The position numbers were made by a program, and so were the translations under genes. Below the pieces are notes generated by a model. The model was not told where the DNA came from and made no database searches. It worked only from the letters and a program-made list of their open reading frames with translations. Of a DNA stretch of 64,000 nt, positions 1 to 7,557 are shown piece after piece (the first letter of the stretch is position 1; each line of letters opens with the position of its first letter). Source of the stretch: Caldilineales bacterium (lineage in GTDB: Bacteria; Chloroflexota; Anaerolineae; J102); the NCBI GenBank assembly GCA_019695115.1, contig JAIBAP010000003.1:62001-126000 (forward strand), written 5' to 3'.

Positions 1-117
1 CACATACTCGGTGGCGAAGGGGTATTTGCGCCGGTCGAGCAAGATGACGGCATCCTGGCTGCGGTCGTAGCGCAGGGTGTTGAAGCGGTCGGACAAGAGA
101 GCGGGGCAGGGGCGCAT
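1..117 (-). CDS. MtnA / eIF2B-alpha-like isomerase, N-terminal fragment
   Basis: Only the first 39 codons are present, read leftwards from an ATG at 117 and running off the left edge without a stop. The peptide contains TLRYD, then ILLDRRKYP and TEYV, the strand-turn pattern seen at the start of S-methyl-5-thioribose-1-phosphate isomerases (methionine salvage) and the related eIF2B-alpha family. A TAAGAT hexamer lies about 10 bases upstream of the ATG, so the mRNA may have almost no leader. It is divergent from the transpeptidase gene that follows. The family call rests on a short stretch and could be wrong; that it is coding is more secure, because the frame is open and the composition is typical. 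Confidence 0.5.
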   Translation of the reverse strand, partial: MRPCPALLSDRFNTLRYDRSQDAVILLDRRKYPFATEYV

Positions 118-274
118 GGCGCCCCTATCTTATCACAGTTCGGGCGCGGCGTTCTTGTGGGCGCCTTCCCCACGGACACAGTGCATTGGCCTCACGGGGC
201 TGATGGATGTAAACTGCCCGCCATTGCGCCCGCCTCATCCCCCACCATCCCCCAAGCCTGCCGAGGTTTCTGTC

Positions 275-2080
275 ATGCCCGCCATTCGCCTGCTTGCAAC
301 CCCGACTGCCCAAAATGCCACCTTCGGCTTCCACCTGGCCTTCTCCGCCCCTCGCGACGATGAAGCAGCGGTCTGCTCGCCCGCTACGCTCGACTTCGGC
401 GACGGCAGCCGGGCCGATCTCGGCCTGATCTGCGCACCCACGGCCTTCACCTGGGCGACCGAACACCAGATCGCCCTGGCCGAGCACACCTACAGCGCGC
501 CCGACCATCACACCGCCCGCGTGCAATGGGGCGCGGCCACGGCGACGACCGGCGTCGCCCCTGAAGCCAGGCTCAGCGGCCATCCCCAACCCGACCTGCC
601 GGTGTTTGCAGCCAGTGTGACCGAGCCGCTGGTGGCTGTGGTACAGGTCAAGGTCGCCAACCTGGGCGCCGACCAGCGGCTGCGGCTGGATGGCGGGGCA
701 GGACAGATTTTCGAGCTGGCGGGCGCCGGCGGCCCTGACCAGGAAGCGACCTGGACGCTGGGCTATCCCAAGCCGTCCGTCTACACCCTGACCCTGGCCC
801 TGCTCGACCAGGAAGGCTTCTGGCTGGCCGACCTGGCCCAGACGACGGTCGAGATCGCCGACCCCATCGCCGACCCCGCCACCCTTTCCCAACTGCTGGC
901 CGCGGCCGATGTCCCCACTTTGCCCGAAGTCGCGGCGGCGGCCGTCGATCCGTGGCTGCCCTACCGCTACGCCTATCCGCTCTGGGCCTGGGCACGCACC
1001 TACACCACCCCGGGTGGGACGGCCGTCTCGCGCAGCCTGGCCCCTGGCGCCTACCTGGCCATCGACGCCGAGACCTGGGCCGGCGGCGGCTTTTGGTATC
1101 GCACCCTGGGCCGCGACTGGATCCCGGCCTCGTCGGTGGGGTTTTTCCGACCCTCCGCCTTGCGCGGAACCGAGCTGGGCGAGGCGCCGCCGCCGCCCCC
1201 TCCCCCGCCGCCGCCCGGCCGCCGTGGGATCGTTACGGCCGACCGCCTGAATGTGCGCGCCCGGCCCGGCGCCACGGCCAACAACCCGCCCATCGATTCG
1301 CTGCTCCGGAACACCGAGGTCGCCATCTACGAAGAGGCGCGCGCCAGCGATGGCTTGTGGTACCGGATCGGCGTCAACCGGTGGGTGCACAGCAAATGGG
1401 TGCAGGTGCTGGCCAGCGCGACTGCCGGCGCCGAGGCGGCGTCCACGGCTGCCACCACCGCTGCCGTCTCGTTGCCGGTGGGATGGGTCTTTGCCAGCTC
1501 GCTGGCCGTGCGCGCCCGACCCGGCGCCGCCGCCGACAACCCGCCCATCGACCAATTGACCCGCAACCAGATGGTCAGCGTGCTGGAAACAGGCGCGGTT
1601 GGCAGCGAAACCTGGCATCGCATCGGCGCCGACCGCTGGCTGAACGGCCAATGGCTGCGCCTGGCCCGCTCCCGCGCCCGGCCCGCCGCCATCGGCGCCT
1701 CGGAACGGTGGGTGGGCGTTAGCCTGAGCACGCAAACGGCCATCGCCTATGAAGGCGACCGACCCGTCTATGCCGCCATGATCGCCTCCGGTCTGCCCGG
1801 CACCCCCACCGTCCAGGGCATCTTCCGCACCTGGGCGCGGCTACCCTCCACCAAAATGTCGGGCGGGCGACCGGGCCAGGGCTACTACTATCTGGAGGGC
1901 GTGACCTGGACGTGCTATTTCTATCGCGGCTATGCTCTGCACACCGCCTACTGGCACGACGCCTTCGGCGCGCCGCGCAGCCACGGTTGCGTCAACCTCA
2001 GCCCCTATGACGCCTGGTGGATCTTCCAGTGGAGCGCGGCCGGCGGAGCGCACAGCCCGGCGGTGTATACGTACTGGTGA
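275..2080 (+). CDS. SH3-domain L,D-transpeptidase (YkuD family)
   Basis: Predicted 601-residue cell-wall enzyme. The C-terminal ~125 residues form a YkuD domain with the SHGC-VN catalytic motif (His570, Cys572), which would cross-link peptidoglycan stem peptides or attach proteins to them. Before it lie two clear bacterial SH3 repeats (about residues 315-380 and 402-462, each with an LNVRARPG- or LAVRARPG-like start and a W-H/R-IG core), a third weaker SH3-like segment (about 232-292) and a run of prolines at nucleotides 1186-1215. The frame stays open upstream to 77, but ATG 275 is chosen because the residues before it are low-complexity and shadow-like. No signal peptide or membrane helix is evident at this start, which is odd for a wall enzyme; a different start or an unconventional export route is possible. 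Confidence 0.85.
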   Translation: MPAIRLLATPTAQNATFGFHLAFSAPRDDEAAVCSPATLDFGDGSRADLGLICAPTAFTWATEHQIALAEHTYSAPDHHTARVQWGAATATTGVAPEARLSGHPQPDLPVFAASVTEPLVAVVQVKVANLGADQRLRLDGGAGQIFELAGAGGPDQEATWTLGYPKPSVYTLTLALLDQEGFWLADLAQTTVEIADPIADPATLSQLLAAADVPTLPEVAAAAVDPWLPYRYAYPLWAWARTYTTPGGTAVSRSLAPGAYLAIDAETWAGGGFWYRTLGRDWIPASSVGFFRPSALRGTELGEAPPPPPPPPPPGRRGIVTADRLNVRARPGATANNPPIDSLLRNTEVAIYEEARASDGLWYRIGVNRWVHSKWVQVLASATAGAEAASTAATTAAVSLPVGWVFASSLAVRARPGAAADNPPIDQLTRNQMVSVLETGAVGSETWHRIGADRWLNGQWLRLARSRARPAAIGASERWVGVSLSTQTAIAYEGDRPVYAAMIASGLPGTPTVQGIFRTWARLPSTKMSGGRPGQGYYYLEGVTWTCYFYRGYALHTAYWHDAFGAPRSHGCVNLSPYDAWWIFQWSAAGGAHSPAVYTYW

Positions 2081-2096
2081 GGGGTCTGCGCCGGCC

Positions 2097-2129
2097 GGCC
2101 TGGGTCAGCTTCATGGTCAGAACCAGGCC
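2097..2129. terminator. possible weak bidirectional hairpin between convergent genes
   Basis: A 7-bp inverted repeat (GGCCTGG at 2097-2103, CCAGGCC at 2123-2129) lies in the 59-base gap between the convergent transpeptidase and ECF genes. There is no T-run, so the terminator call is weak. Confidence 0.2.
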
Positions 2130-2139
2130 CGCCGCCCCC

Positions 2140-2952
2140 TCACCCCACCACGAACTGAAACCGCTGCTCATACCTTCGCAGCAACCGCAGGATGGGGGCG
2201 CCGAACAGCAGGATCAGGGCGGCGTTGCCCACCCCGCGCCATACATCCCAGACCAGCGAGGTCGCAGCATAGAAAAGGGCATAGCTGCGCAGGGTGGCGA
2301 TCAGCCCTTCGCCCGGCTGCCAGTACAAATCCGCCTGGGTGGGCCGCGCGACGAAGGGCCAGAACCAAAGGTTCATCACCGCGCCGTAGGCCAGGCCCAG
2401 CAAAAAACCTGCCACGGCCAGCTGCACAATCTCGCGCCGCCTGTTGGCCCTTGCCCCAGGCAACAGACCGGCCGCCGCCCCCACCCAGCCGCTGGCGAAC
2501 ATCTGATACGGCAGCCACGGCCCCACCCCACCGGTGACGAAGGCCGAGGCCAAGAGCGTGATCAGCCCGACCAGAAAGCCGAACTGGGCGCCAAAGGCAT
2601 AGCCGGCCAGGATGGGGAGGAAGAAGACGGCCGAGAAGCCCGCCGGCCCCGGCACGAAGCGAAGCACCGACCCGACCGCGGCCAGCGCGCCCAACACGGC
2701 CAGGTTCTTGGACGAGATCTGCCCCGCCTGCAGGTTGGCGACGATGGCCGCCAATGCCAGCAGGCTGACCAGGCTGAGCACGAGCAGGGCATCGTTCCCG
2801 TGCGCCATCGCCACCCCGCCCCCCTGTGGCGTCGCCCGGCCAAAAAACGGCGACAGGAACGCCGCCAACCCCAGCAGGCTGGCCAGGATCAGGATCAGGG
2901 CGGGCAGATGGGGCGGACGAGCGCGGGGCGCAGGGCGTGAAACAGAAGTCAT
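2140..2952 (-). CDS. ECF transporter S-component-like membrane protein
   Basis: Predicted 270-residue integral membrane protein with about six hydrophobic helices. The block GYAFGAQFGFLVGLITLLAS followed by FVTGGVGPWLPYQMFASGW resembles substrate-binding S components of energy-coupling factor vitamin transporters, which capture a vitamin or metal complex and work with a shared EcfA/EcfT energising module. No EcfA or EcfT gene is in the window. The start at ATG 2952 is chosen because the longer open frame would overlap the upstream regulator out of frame. It lies 13 bases downstream of the Crp/Fnr gene on the same strand, so the two are probably cotranscribed. The substrate cannot be told from sequence; cobalamin- and riboflavin-type S components are candidates. 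Confidence 0.7.
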   Translation of the reverse strand: MTSVSRPAPRARPPHLPALILILASLLGLAAFLSPFFGRATPQGGGVAMAHGNDALLVLSLVSLLALAAIVANLQAGQISSKNLAVLGALAAVGSVLRFVPGPAGFSAVFFLPILAGYAFGAQFGFLVGLITLLASAFVTGGVGPWLPYQMFASGWVGAAAGLLPGARANRRREIVQLAVAGFLLGLAYGAVMNLWFWPFVARPTQADLYWQPGEGLIATLRSYALFYAATSLVWDVWRGVGNAALILLFGAPILRLLRRYEQRFQFVVG

Positions 2953-2965
2953 CGACGACTTCGGC

Positions 2966-3649
2966 TCAATCGTACACCGCGCCGGCCATCTGCCCCAGCG
3001 CCGTGGGATTGAGGATAGTGATGCGCCGATAGCCCAATTCCACCCAATTCTCGCGCTTGAAATCGCGCAGAATGGCGCTGATCGTCTCGCGATAGGTGCC
3101 CAGGGTGTCGGCCAGCGCCTGATGGCTGATGCGAATCTGATCATCGCCGGCCAACCGGCTTTGGCGGACGATCTCCCCGGCCAGGCGTTCGGGCAAGCGC
3201 CGATAGGCCACATCTTCCAGCCGATTCTCGACTTGCGCCAGCCGCCGGCCAAAGGTGCGCAGCAGCCCTAGCCCGATGACGGGGTGACGTTCGATGAAGC
3301 CAGACGCCTGTTCGCGACTGAAGCGCCACACCGTACACGGCTCGATCGCCTGCACACAGACCTCGGCGGTAGGGCCTAGATCGACGATGGCATCCTCGCC
3401 AAAGACGGCGCCGGGCAACAGACGGGCCGTCACCATGCTGCGGCCTTCCTTGCTCGACACCACCAGTTGCACCATCCCGGCCACCAAGATGTAGAGGTGT
3501 TGTCTCAGTTCTTCAGGCGTGGCGATGCAATCACCCGGCGCCACCCGCAGGTTCGTCAGCGCCCGACCAAAGGCGGGGTCTTCGGCCGGAAGTTGGGCAA
3601 ACAAATCGGAGATCTGTTCGTTTGAAATCGTGTTGGTGAGGTCTTTCAT
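2966..3649 (-). CDS. Crp/Fnr family transcriptional regulator
   Basis: Predicted 227-residue regulator. Residues about 20-140 form a cyclic-nucleotide-binding-type beta barrel (LRQHLYILVAGMVQL, then GAVFGEDAIVD). The C-terminal winged helix-turn-helix carries ISHQALADTLGTYRETISAIL, the usual Crp recognition-helix arrangement. No cysteine cluster of the Fnr type is seen at the N-terminus. ATG 3649 gives a normal family length; an ATG at 3730 would add 27 residues and sits close to the predicted transcription start, so it cannot be excluded. The next gene is an ECF S component, so a role in sensing a transported metabolite or redox state and controlling uptake is plausible, but this is inference. 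Confidence 0.9.
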   Translation of the reverse strand: MKDLTNTISNEQISDLFAQLPAEDPAFGRALTNLRVAPGDCIATPEELRQHLYILVAGMVQLVVSSKEGRSMVTARLLPGAVFGEDAIVDLGPTAEVCVQAIEPCTVWRFSREQASGFIERHPVIGLGLLRTFGRRLAQVENRLEDVAYRRLPERLAGEIVRQSRLAGDDQIRISHQALADTLGTYRETISAILRDFKRENWVELGYRRITILNPTALGQMAGAVYD

Positions 3650-3749
3650 AGTCAGACGATAGCTGCTGAACGGAAGGAGGATAGACGGCCGAGTTGCCAC
3701 ACAGGCAATGGGCGTCGAACACCGGCCCATCAATGGAATCTTAATTCCT

Positions 3750-3777
3750 ATGATACTCTGCTTGTCAGTTTTGTCAA
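3750..3777 (-). promoter_or_regulatory. sigma-70-type promoter for the Crp/Fnr gene
   Basis: On the minus strand a perfect TTGACA (3777-3772) is followed after 16 bases by TATCAT (3755-3750). The predicted start near 3743 leaves a leader of about 94 bases to ATG 3649, or about 13 bases to the alternative ATG 3730. Confidence 0.7.
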
Positions 3778-3808
3778 GCGCGCTGGACGCAGGACAGAGA
3801 TTGGGATT

Positions 3809-3836
3809 TTGGCAGGGCGCGCGGTTCTGCTAAGCT
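3809..3836 (+). promoter_or_regulatory. possible promoter for the 135-residue orphan gene
   Basis: TTGGCA (3809-3814), a 16-base spacer and TAAGCT (3831-3836) precede the gene starting at 3887. The match is moderate. Confidence 0.35.
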
Positions 3837-3886
3837 ACTTGTTCTGACGCCCAGAAGAAGGCGATTTCTTACCGAGGTGAACCAGC

Positions 3887-4294
3887 ATGGCCAATGCCGC
3901 AATGTTCGAAGGACTGGTAGTGGACCCTCAGGGCCGGCGCCTGGAGGTGGGCTGGGTTGGCGCCGATGCCTGCTACATCATCGATGACGCCGGTTTCCGT
4001 CGCCATATCGACGCTGCCAGCGTCGACCGGCAGGTGTTGGCTTTTTTGCAGGAACAGGTGGAAGCGCAGAAAGATGTGGCCGTGCGCGGCATCCTGCAGA
4101 TGATGGGCAAGGACGACGTCTTCAGCAAGACGGCCGTGGAGTACTCGATCAGACACCTGGATGAAAACCTGGGCCAGCCTCTGCCACCGCAAGCGCGCGA
4201 TGTCCTGGGGATGATGGGCTTTCGCATCGAGATCGACGAGCACGGAGACCTGCTGACCATCAGAATGCCGGAGATGGGCGCCGAGGACGAGTGA
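3887..4294 (+). CDS. conserved-looking small acidic protein of unknown function
   Basis: Predicted 135-residue soluble protein that I do not recognise. ATG 3887 is preceded by a good ribosome-binding site (GAGGTGA, 8 bases upstream). The chain is acidic, ends in EMGAEDE, and contains two methionine-rich helices (GILQMMGKDDVF and DVLGMMGFRIEIDEHGD). There is no signal peptide, membrane segment or cysteine motif. It stands alone between a divergent regulator and a separately promoted membrane protein, so context gives no function. Ribosome-binding site, composition and length support real coding. Confidence 0.7.
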   Translation: MANAAMFEGLVVDPQGRRLEVGWVGADACYIIDDAGFRRHIDAASVDRQVLAFLQEQVEAQKDVAVRGILQMMGKDDVFSKTAVEYSIRHLDENLGQPLPPQARDVLGMMGFRIEIDEHGDLLTIRMPEMGAEDE

Positions 4295-4350
4295 GCGTGC
4301 AGACCAGGCGGCACTGTCGGCGCGCCTGAAGCCGCAAGGCGGGCGAACGA

Positions 4351-4379
4351 TTGATCGCTGCACGGCCCCAGTATACAAT
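4351..4379 (+). promoter_or_regulatory. promoter upstream of the 222-residue membrane protein
   Basis: TTGATC (4351-4356), a 17-base spacer and TACAAT (4374-4379; overlapping TATACA at 4372-4377) lie 65 bases before ATG 4445. Confidence 0.6.
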
Positions 4380-4444
4380 GTCATCGTCCACACAAAAAAT
4401 ACCGCTTCCAACACCTGCGCCGCCCTGCTGACGAGACTCGACCC

Positions 4445-5113
4445 ATGCCCCACCATCCCTTCGCCTCCCTCCCTCCACGCGCCCTGCTGCGGCTGTTCTG
4501 GCTCGTCTTCGCCGGCACCGTCGCGGCCATGATCGTCATGCAGATGATCGGCCGCCCCTTGCAGACTTCAGCCGCCCCCATGGGCATCATCTCCTTCGAA
4601 TTCGCCCGCACCCCGGCCAACGCCCAGGCGATGGTGGACAGTTGGGACGCACTCGCCCGCACCCGCGCCGGCTTCAGCCTGGGCTTCGACTATCTGTTCA
4701 TGCCCCTCTACAGCACTGCCATCGGCCTGGCCTGTCTGTGGGCTGGGCGGGTGCTGCACCGTCGCGGCTGGCGGCTGGCCGGGCTGGGCGGCTGGCTGGC
4801 CTGGGGCCTGTGGCTGGCGGCCCTGTGCGATGCGGTCGAAAACCTGGCCCTCTGGCGGCTGCTGATCGCCCCGGCCGTCCCGCCCTGGCCCACCCTGGCC
4901 TGGTGGATGGCGACGGTCAAGTTCGCCCTCATCGCCCTCGGCTTCCTCTACTATCTGTTTGCCCTCCTCGCGCGGTTGGGGGGAGGGAAGACAGGTAGAC
5001 AAATAGACAGGTCGCAAGTCGCAAGTCGCAGGTCGCAAGTCGCAAGTCGCAGGTCGCAAGTCGCAAGTCGCAGAGCCTGTCCCTTCGCTCGGCTCAGGGC
5101 AGGCTCTGAGTGA
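4445..5113 (+). CDS. four-helix membrane protein with a repeat-derived C-terminus
   Basis: Predicted 222-residue membrane protein of unknown function. Four hydrophobic helices are visible (starting near LFWLVFAGTVAAMIV, YLFMPLYSTAIGLACL, LGGWLAWGLWLAALC and FALIALGFLYYLFALL). The last ~40 residues are not typical protein: SQVASRR occurs three times and is followed by ACPFARLRAGSE. This tail is the translation of a 7-bp tandem DNA array and of a palindromic repeat just after it (5011-5110), so the ancestral stop was probably close to 5000 and the reading frame now runs on into repeat DNA until the TGA at 5111. Confidence 0.7.
   Translation: MPHHPFASLPPRALLRLFWLVFAGTVAAMIVMQMIGRPLQTSAAPMGIISFEFARTPANAQAMVDSWDALARTRAGFSLGFDYLFMPLYSTAIGLACLWAGRVLHRRGWRLAGLGGWLAWGLWLAALCDAVENLALWRLLIAPAVPPWPTLAWWMATVKFALIALGFLYYLFALLARLGGGKTGRQIDRSQVASRRSQVASRRSQVASRRACPFARLRAGSE
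5011..5073. repeat. 7-bp tandem array GTCGCAA/GTCGCAG (9 units)
   Basis: Nine heptamers in perfect register. Every third unit is GTCGCAG rather than GTCGCAA, which creates a 21-bp higher-order period. The array encodes the SQVASRR tail of the membrane protein. The same unit family recurs in reverse complement at 24281-24322. Confidence 0.95.
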
Positions 5114-5121
5114 AACGAAGG
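5071..5121. repeat. palindromic element interrupting the heptamer array
   Basis: CAGAGCCTGTCCC (5071-5083) pairs with GGGCAGGCTCTG (5097-5108) with one bulged base, followed by GAGTGAAACGAAGGA. Heptamer DNA of the same family is found on both sides (ending at 5073, resuming at 5122), so the element looks inserted into the array. Its translation (ACPFARLRAGSE) is a pattern I associate with a widespread dispersed bacterial repeat; that recognition is from memory and untested. Confidence 0.75.
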
Positions 5122-5208
5122 ATCGCAAGTCGCAGGTGGCAGGTGGCAGGAATAACCAATAACCAATAACTGACGCCAAATCCGCAATCCGCATTTCGCA
5201 ATCCGCAC
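5122..5208. repeat. composite heptamer arrays upstream of the MoxR gene
   Basis: Three unit types follow one another: ATCGCAA-GTCGCAG-GTGGCAG-GTGGCAG (5122-5149), AATAACC three times (5151-5171), and TCCGCAA-TCCGCAT-TTCGCAA-TCCGCAC (5181-5208). The last type recurs at 10472-10520 and 45290-45310, each time upstream of a plus-strand gene. Confidence 0.9.
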
Positions 5209-5221
5209 TTCCCCCTTTCCC

Positions 5222-6157
5222 ATGCTCCAAGACTTCGCCCGCACCCTGCGCGCCAACATCGCCCGCGCCGTCATCGGCAAAGAGAATGTGGCCGATCTGG
5301 CCCTCATTGCCCTCCTCTGCGAAGGCCACATCCTGTTCGAGGACGTGCCCGGCATCGGCAAAACCACGCTGGCCAAAGCCCTGGCCCGCTCGTTGGCCTG
5401 CTCCTTCGCCCGCATCCAATTCACGCCCGACCTCCTGCCCTCGGATGTCACCGGCATCGCCTGGTACAATCAAAAGGCCCAGGAATTCGAATTCCGGCCC
5501 GGCCCCATCCTGGCCCAGGTCGTCCTCGCCGACGAGATCAACCGCGCCACCCCGCGCACCCAGTCGGCCTTGCTGGAAGCCATGCAAGAGCGCCAGATCA
5601 CCGTCGACCGCGAGACCTACCCCCTCCCTCGGCCCTTCCTCGTCCTTGCCACCCAGAACCCGATCGAGTTGGAGGGCACCTTCCCCCTGCCCGAAGCCCA
5701 ACTCGACCGCTTTCTGATCAAAGCCTCGCTCGGCTACCCCAGCGAAGCCGAAGAAAACACCATGCTACGCGAGTACGAACGCAGCGACCCCCTGACCGAC
5801 CTGGAGGCCGTTGTCAGCGCCGCTGAGGTCGTGGCGGCACAGCAGGCGGTGCGCGAAGTGCAGGTGGACGACGCCGTGCGCGATTATCTGGTGCGGGTGG
5901 TGCGCGCCACCCGCCAGCACCCAGCCGTCGATCTGGGCGCCAGCCCGCGGGGGACGCTGGCCCTCTTTCGCTCCTGCCAGGCTCGCGCCGCCCTCTCTGG
6001 CCGCAGCTATGTCCTGCCCGACGACGTGAAAGCCATGGCGCCCCATGTCCTCACCCATCGCCTGCACATCAGCCCGCAAACGCGGCTGCGCGGTCGCACC
6101 GCGCCCGAGGTGGTGGCCGAGGTGGTGGGCGAAGTGCCCACACCGGTGTTCAGTTGA
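5222..6157 (+). CDS. MoxR-family AAA ATPase
   Basis: Predicted 311-residue cytoplasmic ATPase of the MoxR clade of AAA+ chaperones. The Walker A motif is GIGKTT (44-49). The Walker B region VVLADEINRATPRTQSALLE is characteristic, followed by the sensor segment LATQNPIELEGTFPLPEAQLDRF and a C-terminal helical lid ending near RLRGRTAPEVVAEV. MoxR proteins are thought to help mature or activate partner proteins, often with the DUF58 (VWA-like) protein encoded next door. The DUF58 and DUF4129 genes follow with a 2-base gap and a 4-base overlap, so the three form an operon. Confidence 0.97.
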   Translation: MLQDFARTLRANIARAVIGKENVADLALIALLCEGHILFEDVPGIGKTTLAKALARSLACSFARIQFTPDLLPSDVTGIAWYNQKAQEFEFRPGPILAQVVLADEINRATPRTQSALLEAMQERQITVDRETYPLPRPFLVLATQNPIELEGTFPLPEAQLDRFLIKASLGYPSEAEENTMLREYERSDPLTDLEAVVSAAEVVAAQQAVREVQVDDAVRDYLVRVVRATRQHPAVDLGASPRGTLALFRSCQARAALSGRSYVLPDDVKAMAPHVLTHRLHISPQTRLRGRTAPEVVAEVVGEVPTPVFS

Positions 6158-6159
6158 CC

Positions 6160-7557
6160 ATGAGCAGCGGCCAGAGCGAACCGCCCCCGGCCAACCCCGG
6201 TCTGCGCCAGGTGTTCGGGCAGCGGCGGATCGACGTCGCTATCGAAGAACAATTCAGCGCCGCCTGGTTTGCCATTGCCCTGCTGCTCACCGTGGCCGGG
6301 CTGGCCCTGCGCCTCGATGCCCTGTTGACCATCGCCGCCGCCCTGCTGACCATTGCCGGCGTCAGTTGGTTGTGGAACCGGCTGGCCTTCTTTGGTCTGG
6401 ACTACCGGCGGCGCTTCTCGTTGCGCCGGGCCTTCGTCGGCGAAACGGTCGAGCTGGAACTCTCGGTCGCCAACCGCAAACTCCTGCCCCTCACCTGGCT
6501 GAGGGTGGCCGACATCTTCCCCACCGACCTGCCGCTGGCGGGAGCGACCATCGTCCGGCGGCACGACACCAACCTGGGCGAGATGAGCAGCTTTTGGACG
6601 CTGAAATGGCGCCAGCGGGCCAAACGCACCTTCTCCATCCAGGCCGTGCAGCGCGGCCTCTACCGTTTTGGCCCCTCCCGATTGGAAACCGGCGACCTCT
6701 TCGGGCTTTTCCACTCCGTGCACAAGCTGGATGACGAACAGACCCTGATCGTCTACCCCCAGGTCTTGCCCCTGACCCGCTTCGGCCTGCCGGCCAAAGA
6801 AGCCTTTGGCAATCTCCATTCCCCCCGGCTGACTTTCCCCGACCCCCTGCGCACCATCGGCGTGCGCGACTACCATCCCGAAGACGACTTCCGCCTGCTG
6901 CACTGGAAAGCCAGCGCCCGGCGGCAAGAACTTCAGACCAGGGTGCTGGAACCGGCCACCGCGCACAACCTGCTGGTGGCGCTCAACGTGGCCACCCTCG
7001 CCCAACACTGGCAGGGCATCCTGCCCGATGTCCTGGAGCAGACCATCAGCATCGCCGCCTCGGTCTGCTACTACGGCCTGGAGCAACGTTGGCCCACCGG
7101 CCTCATCGCCAACGGCGCCCTGCCTCGCTCCGACCAACCCCTCCGCCTGCTGCCCGGCCGCTCCCCCGGCCAGATCACCGCCATCCTGGAGATGCTGGCC
7201 GTGATCACCCCCTTCGTCACCGCCCCCATCGAAGACATGATCGCCGCCGAAAGCGCCCGCCTGCCCTGGGGCAGCACCCTGGTCGTGATCAGCGCCCTGG
7301 TCTCGCCCGCCCTGGCTGCCACCCTCTTCGACCTCAAACGCCGGGGACGGCGGCTGGTCCTGATCAGCCTCGACCCCGCCCCCTTGCCAGCCGACCTGCA
7401 CGACCTCCTCGTCTACCGCCTCGGGCGCGGCCGAGCAGAGACCATCGACCTCGGCCTGCCGGCGGTCGGGGCGAGCGAACTGCTCAGCCCCGCCCAGCGC
7501 CAACAACAGGCCATTCACGCCGCCGCCGTCCTCCTGGCCGGCTCATCCTCGTCATGA
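6160..7557 (+). CDS. DUF58 domain protein
   Basis: Predicted 465-residue protein with two N-terminal membrane helices (about residues 25-70), a beta-rich segment, and the DUF58 signature around RDYHPEDDFRLLHWKASARR. The C-terminal half resembles a von Willebrand A-like fold. DUF58 proteins are the usual partners of MoxR ATPases; the biochemical role is unsettled. A TTG at 6154 overlaps the moxR stop, but ATG 6160 is preferred. The 3' end overlaps the following gene by the ATGA sequence at 7554-7557, which suggests translational coupling. Confidence 0.93.
   Translation: MSSGQSEPPPANPGLRQVFGQRRIDVAIEEQFSAAWFAIALLLTVAGLALRLDALLTIAAALLTIAGVSWLWNRLAFFGLDYRRRFSLRRAFVGETVELELSVANRKLLPLTWLRVADIFPTDLPLAGATIVRRHDTNLGEMSSFWTLKWRQRAKRTFSIQAVQRGLYRFGPSRLETGDLFGLFHSVHKLDDEQTLIVYPQVLPLTRFGLPAKEAFGNLHSPRLTFPDPLRTIGVRDYHPEDDFRLLHWKASARRQELQTRVLEPATAHNLLVALNVATLAQHWQGILPDVLEQTISIAASVCYYGLEQRWPTGLIANGALPRSDQPLRLLPGRSPGQITAILEMLAVITPFVTAPIEDMIAAESARLPWGSTLVVISALVSPALAATLFDLKRRGRRLVLISLDPAPLPADLHDLLVYRLGRGRAETIDLGLPAVGASELLSPAQRQQQAIHAAAVLLAGSSSS

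Noticed and set aside
3650-3733. A longer Crp/Fnr protein starting at 3730
   Set aside because: The extra residues do not resemble the family and the standard length is obtained from ATG 3649. It is kept only as an alternative because of the nearby predicted transcription start.
5011-5073. A CRISPR array
   Set aside because: The units are 7 bp, directly abutting and without spacers. No cas genes are present, and the other repeat arrays were excluded for the same reasons.
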